Shown: piece after piece, positions 32,626 through 34,408 of the stretch
Layout: every line of letters begins with the position of its first letter
How positions within the stretch are numbered: position 1 is the stretch's first letter
NCBI GenBank assembly: GCA_900544905.1
Contig: UQXF01000022.1
Coordinates: 1 to 34,408, forward strand
Length of the DNA stretch: 34,408 bases
Reading direction: 5' to 3'
Source of the DNA: an uncultured Clostridium sp.
GTDB lineage: Bacteria > Bacillota > Clostridia > Lachnospirales > Lachnospiraceae
Notes under the pieces: generated by a model
What the model saw: the letters and a program-made list of their open reading frames with translations, nothing else
Database searches by the model: none
What the model was told of the DNA's origin: nothing
Program-made: the position numbers and the translations under genes

Positions 32626-33366
32626 TCAGGAACCAATTCTTAACATTTCTTTCTTCAGACGTTTCATAATTTTTTTCTCAAGCCTCGAAATATAAGACTG
32701 GGAAATCCCCAGCAAATCCGCCACCTCTTTCTGCGTCATCTCCTCTCCTTTTTCATTGTTGAGTCCAAACCGCAAATCAATGATTTTCTTTTCACGCTCT
32801 GTCAGAATAGACATTGCTTTCTTTAACAGTTCCCGGTCTACTTCATCCTCTAAGTCCCGGTAAATAATATCCTCCTCGGTTCCTAAAATGTCTGACAGCA
32901 GCAGCTCATTTCCATCCCAGTCAACATTTAAGGGTTCGTCAATGGACACTTCCATTTTGGTCTTGGCGCTTCTTCTCAAATACATTAGAATTTCATTCTC
33001 AATGCAGCGCGAAGCATAGGTTGCAAGCTTGATTTTTTTATCCAGCTTAAAGGTGTTAATTGCCTTTATCAATCCGATGGTTCCAATGGATATCAAATCC
33101 TCTACCCCTACACCGGTATTGTCAAATTTCTTTGCTATGTATACTACAAGCCTCAGGTTCCTCTCAATGAGAATGCTTTTCACCTCGGTATCATCCAATG
33201 TTCCAAGCTTTTTTAACAGCTCCTGTTCTTCCTCCGGCTCCAGCGGCGGCGGCAGAATATCCGCCCCTCCGATATAGTGTATCTCCTTTTTTGGCATAAA
33301 AAACATACTCGCCATATTTTTCATCATGGTAAGCTTAAATTTATCATTACTGACTATATTCACCAT
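32626..33366 (-). CDS. sigE: Sporulation sigma factor SigE (pro-form)
   Basis: 246-residue early mother-cell sigma factor. The N-terminal pro-sequence is removed near EIHYIGGADILPPPL (about residues 28-40), by analogy with Bacillus, where SpoIIGA cleaves before a matching YYIGG. Regions: NLRLVVYIAKKF, DLISIGTIGLIKAINTF, KLATYASRCIENEILMYLRR, DEPLNVDWDGNELLLSDILG and the HTH in TQKEVADLLGISQSYISRLEKKI. The ATG at 33366 is chosen because GGAGGA lies 4 nt before it; an extension to 33393 overlaps spoIIGA and lacks a site. It forms an operon with spoIIGA, 17 nt apart. Confidence 0.97.
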   Translation of the reverse strand: MVNIVSNDKFKLTMMKNMASMFFMPKKEIHYIGGADILPPPLEPEEEQELLKKLGTLDDTEVKSILIERNLRLVVYIAKKFDNTGVGVEDLISIGTIGLIKAINTFKLDKKIKLATYASRCIENEILMYLRRSAKTKMEVSIDEPLNVDWDGNELLLSDILGTEEDIIYRDLEDEVDRELLKKAMSILTEREKKIIDLRFGLNNEKGEEMTQKEVADLLGISQSYISRLEKKIMKRLKKEMLRIGS

Positions 33367-33383
33367 ATTATCCTCCAAAAATG

Positions 33384-34247
33384 TTAGATGCAATCCTGGT
33401 GCAGCAAACCCTGATATACTTTTCCTTCAAACAGCCCTTCCGGACCAACCGCAACCGGTTGCTTTTTTAAGATTTTGCCTGAACCATGAATATCAATCTC
33501 GTCCATCAGCAAACAAAGCAGTCTTCCGGATGGATTTCCCACACTTTCATATGCAATCTCATGAAAACAATCTCTCTTTTGCAGCCTGTTGGTTAGCAAT
33601 ACCTGATAGTCAAGCCTTCCACTTTCTTTATATCGTTCTATAATATCAATTTCATCCTCTGCCAGACAGCTTTTGACAAGCCTTTCACTCAATAGAATAA
33701 CCGGTTTTTCAAATAAGGGGTCCTTCAGAAAATTACCGGTATCCATATATACCCGCTCTACCGTAATCCGGTTCCCATGCTTTATCTCAATCAGATATAA
33801 TCCTTTTGTCTTATCCATTGTTTTTTTTAAATAGCACAGAAGCAGCCAGACACTGATACCGCTTCCGGTAAACAGCGCCATCCACTTACAAAGCTGTAAT
33901 GTTGTTTCGCCGGATATGTACCTCAGATAATTCATTACACTGCCAATCAGAACCATAATAGTGGTGGAAAGGAACCATTTCCGTATCAATCCCCCGTTCC
34001 TTCTTCCGTAGGAAATTGCGACAGCTCCCATACTGATTCCAACACAAATGACAGCTCCTGTCCTCCCGTTTTGTAAGAACGGAGACAGAATAAAGAAAAG
34101 AAGCATTCCTGCACCAAATACTGCCCCGGTCACTAATCTCCACATCACAATTCTCTGTTTCAAAATAACTCCCGTTATGAATAATACAGAGAAATCTGCG
34201 ATAAAATTGATTAAAAAAATGACATCGAGATAGACTGTAATCTGCAA
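33384..34247 (-). CDS. spoIIGA: Sigma-E processing peptidase SpoIIGA
   Basis: 287-residue aspartic protease that cleaves pro-SigE during sporulation. The N-terminal half has about five hydrophobic helices (roughly 5-30, 35-55, 62-80, 92-108 and 122-140) placing it in the septal membrane. The protease half starts at about 150 and holds catalytic Asp169 in MDTGN; GRLLCLLMDEIDIHGS near 241-256 is family-like. Dimers form the active site as in retropepsins. The start is TTG at 34247 after GGAGG (6 nt). It is upstream of sigE, as in Bacillus and Clostridium. Complete despite closeness to the contig end. Confidence 0.94.
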   Translation of the reverse strand: MQITVYLDVIFLINFIADFSVLFITGVILKQRIVMWRLVTGAVFGAGMLLFFILSPFLQNGRTGAVICVGISMGAVAISYGRRNGGLIRKWFLSTTIMVLIGSVMNYLRYISGETTLQLCKWMALFTGSGISVWLLLCYLKKTMDKTKGLYLIEIKHGNRITVERVYMDTGNFLKDPLFEKPVILLSERLVKSCLAEDEIDIIERYKESGRLDYQVLLTNRLQKRDCFHEIAYESVGNPSGRLLCLLMDEIDIHGSGKILKKQPVAVGPEGLFEGKVYQGLLHQDCI

Positions 34248-34274
34248 TTCATTCCTCCTGCTTCTTTATCAAAA

Positions 34275-34308
34275 AGTATAGACCATGCTGTCATCAAAAA
34301 AAGTCGAA
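34275..34308 (-). promoter_or_regulatory. Candidate Spo0A-dependent promoter of spoIIGA-sigE
   Basis: On the minus strand TTCGACT (34302-34308) matches 6 of 7 bases of a reverse 0A box. Exactly 22 bp further is a -10 TATACT (34275-34280), the unusual spacing described for the Bacillus spoIIG promoter. The spoIIGA start is 28 nt downstream. Confidence 0.5.
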
Positions 34309-34366
34309 TTCATGCCGCTGCTTTCGCATTCAGAAATGCAAAAAAACAGCTGGCAGACATAACATC

Positions 34367-34408
34367 CTGTCTCTTATACACATCTGACGCTGCCGACGAT
34401 CTTACGCG
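34367..34408 (-). other. Illumina Nextera adapter (artefact)
   Basis: The exact reverse complement of bases 6-47: mosaic end CTGTCTCTTATACACATCT, then the read-1 sequence and the same i5 index (TCTTACGC as read here). Characteristic of read-2 read-through. It creates a false 42 bp terminal inverted repeat. Confidence 0.99.

Noticed and set aside
1..34408. tRNA, rRNA, prophage, integrase or att sites
   Set aside because: None was recognised on either strand; the gene content is ordinary chromosomal.

Overview
This 34.4 kb window is a contig from a low- to mid-GC member of the Clostridia, most likely Lachnospiraceae. The evidence is the sporulation cluster spoIIGA-sigE-sigG, the Gram-positive Pho boxes, a DUF4250 gene, strong GGAGG-type ribosome binding sites and the protein sequences themselves. 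The genus cannot be fixed from sequence alone. Both contig ends (1-47 and 34367-34408) are untrimmed Illumina Nextera adapter carrying the same i5 index, so the natural sequence is 48-34366. Nearly every gene is on the minus strand, so the biological reading order runs from high to low coordinates. The one plus-strand gene is a small DUF4250 gene at about 5 kb.

Layout in transcription order: (1) 34.2-31.8 kb, sporulation genes spoIIGA, sigE and sigG behind a promoter with a possible Spo0A box. (2) 31.7-27.8 kb, a P-loop kinase, a GlgB-like protein with altered catalytic residues and a lysine-rich tail, and an MscS channel. (3) 27.5-26.3 kb, argD with its own promoter and terminator. (4) 26.1-21.4 kb, a five-gene operon: circularly permuted ATP-grasp, alpha-E protein, transglutaminase-like peptidase, and two tandem M14-type deacylases. 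The second deacylase has lost its zinc ligands. (5) 21.3-20.5 kb, a previously uncalled 54-codon ORF containing (KKAT)5, then a small alpha/beta hydrolase. (6) 20.3-16.4 kb, argH, a small unknown protein, nadB and nadC. (7) 16.1-9.1 kb, the phosphate regulon pstS-pstC-pstA-pstB-phoU, then phoP-phoR, with Pho boxes before both pstS and phoP. (8) 9.0-5.2 kb, NfeD and SPFH proteins, then an AI-2E family permease and a patatin. (9) 4.7-0 kb, a DUF389 membrane protein, argJ and a truncated OPT oligopeptide transporter.

Functional links: Pst imports phosphate under PhoU and PhoPR control. argJ, argH and argD are three separately promoted arginine genes. nadB and nadC make nicotinate mononucleotide from aspartate, but nadA is not here. 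SpoIIGA activates pro-SigE in the mother cell and SigG acts later in the forespore.

Most notable points: the PstS sequence is circularly permuted relative to the textbook order; the ATP-grasp operon contains an apparent active/inactive deacylase pair; GlgB has His-to-Gln and Asp-to-Asn changes at key GH13 positions; the (KKAT)5 mini-gene; and a roughly 210 bp near-palindrome filling the leader of the DUF4250 gene.
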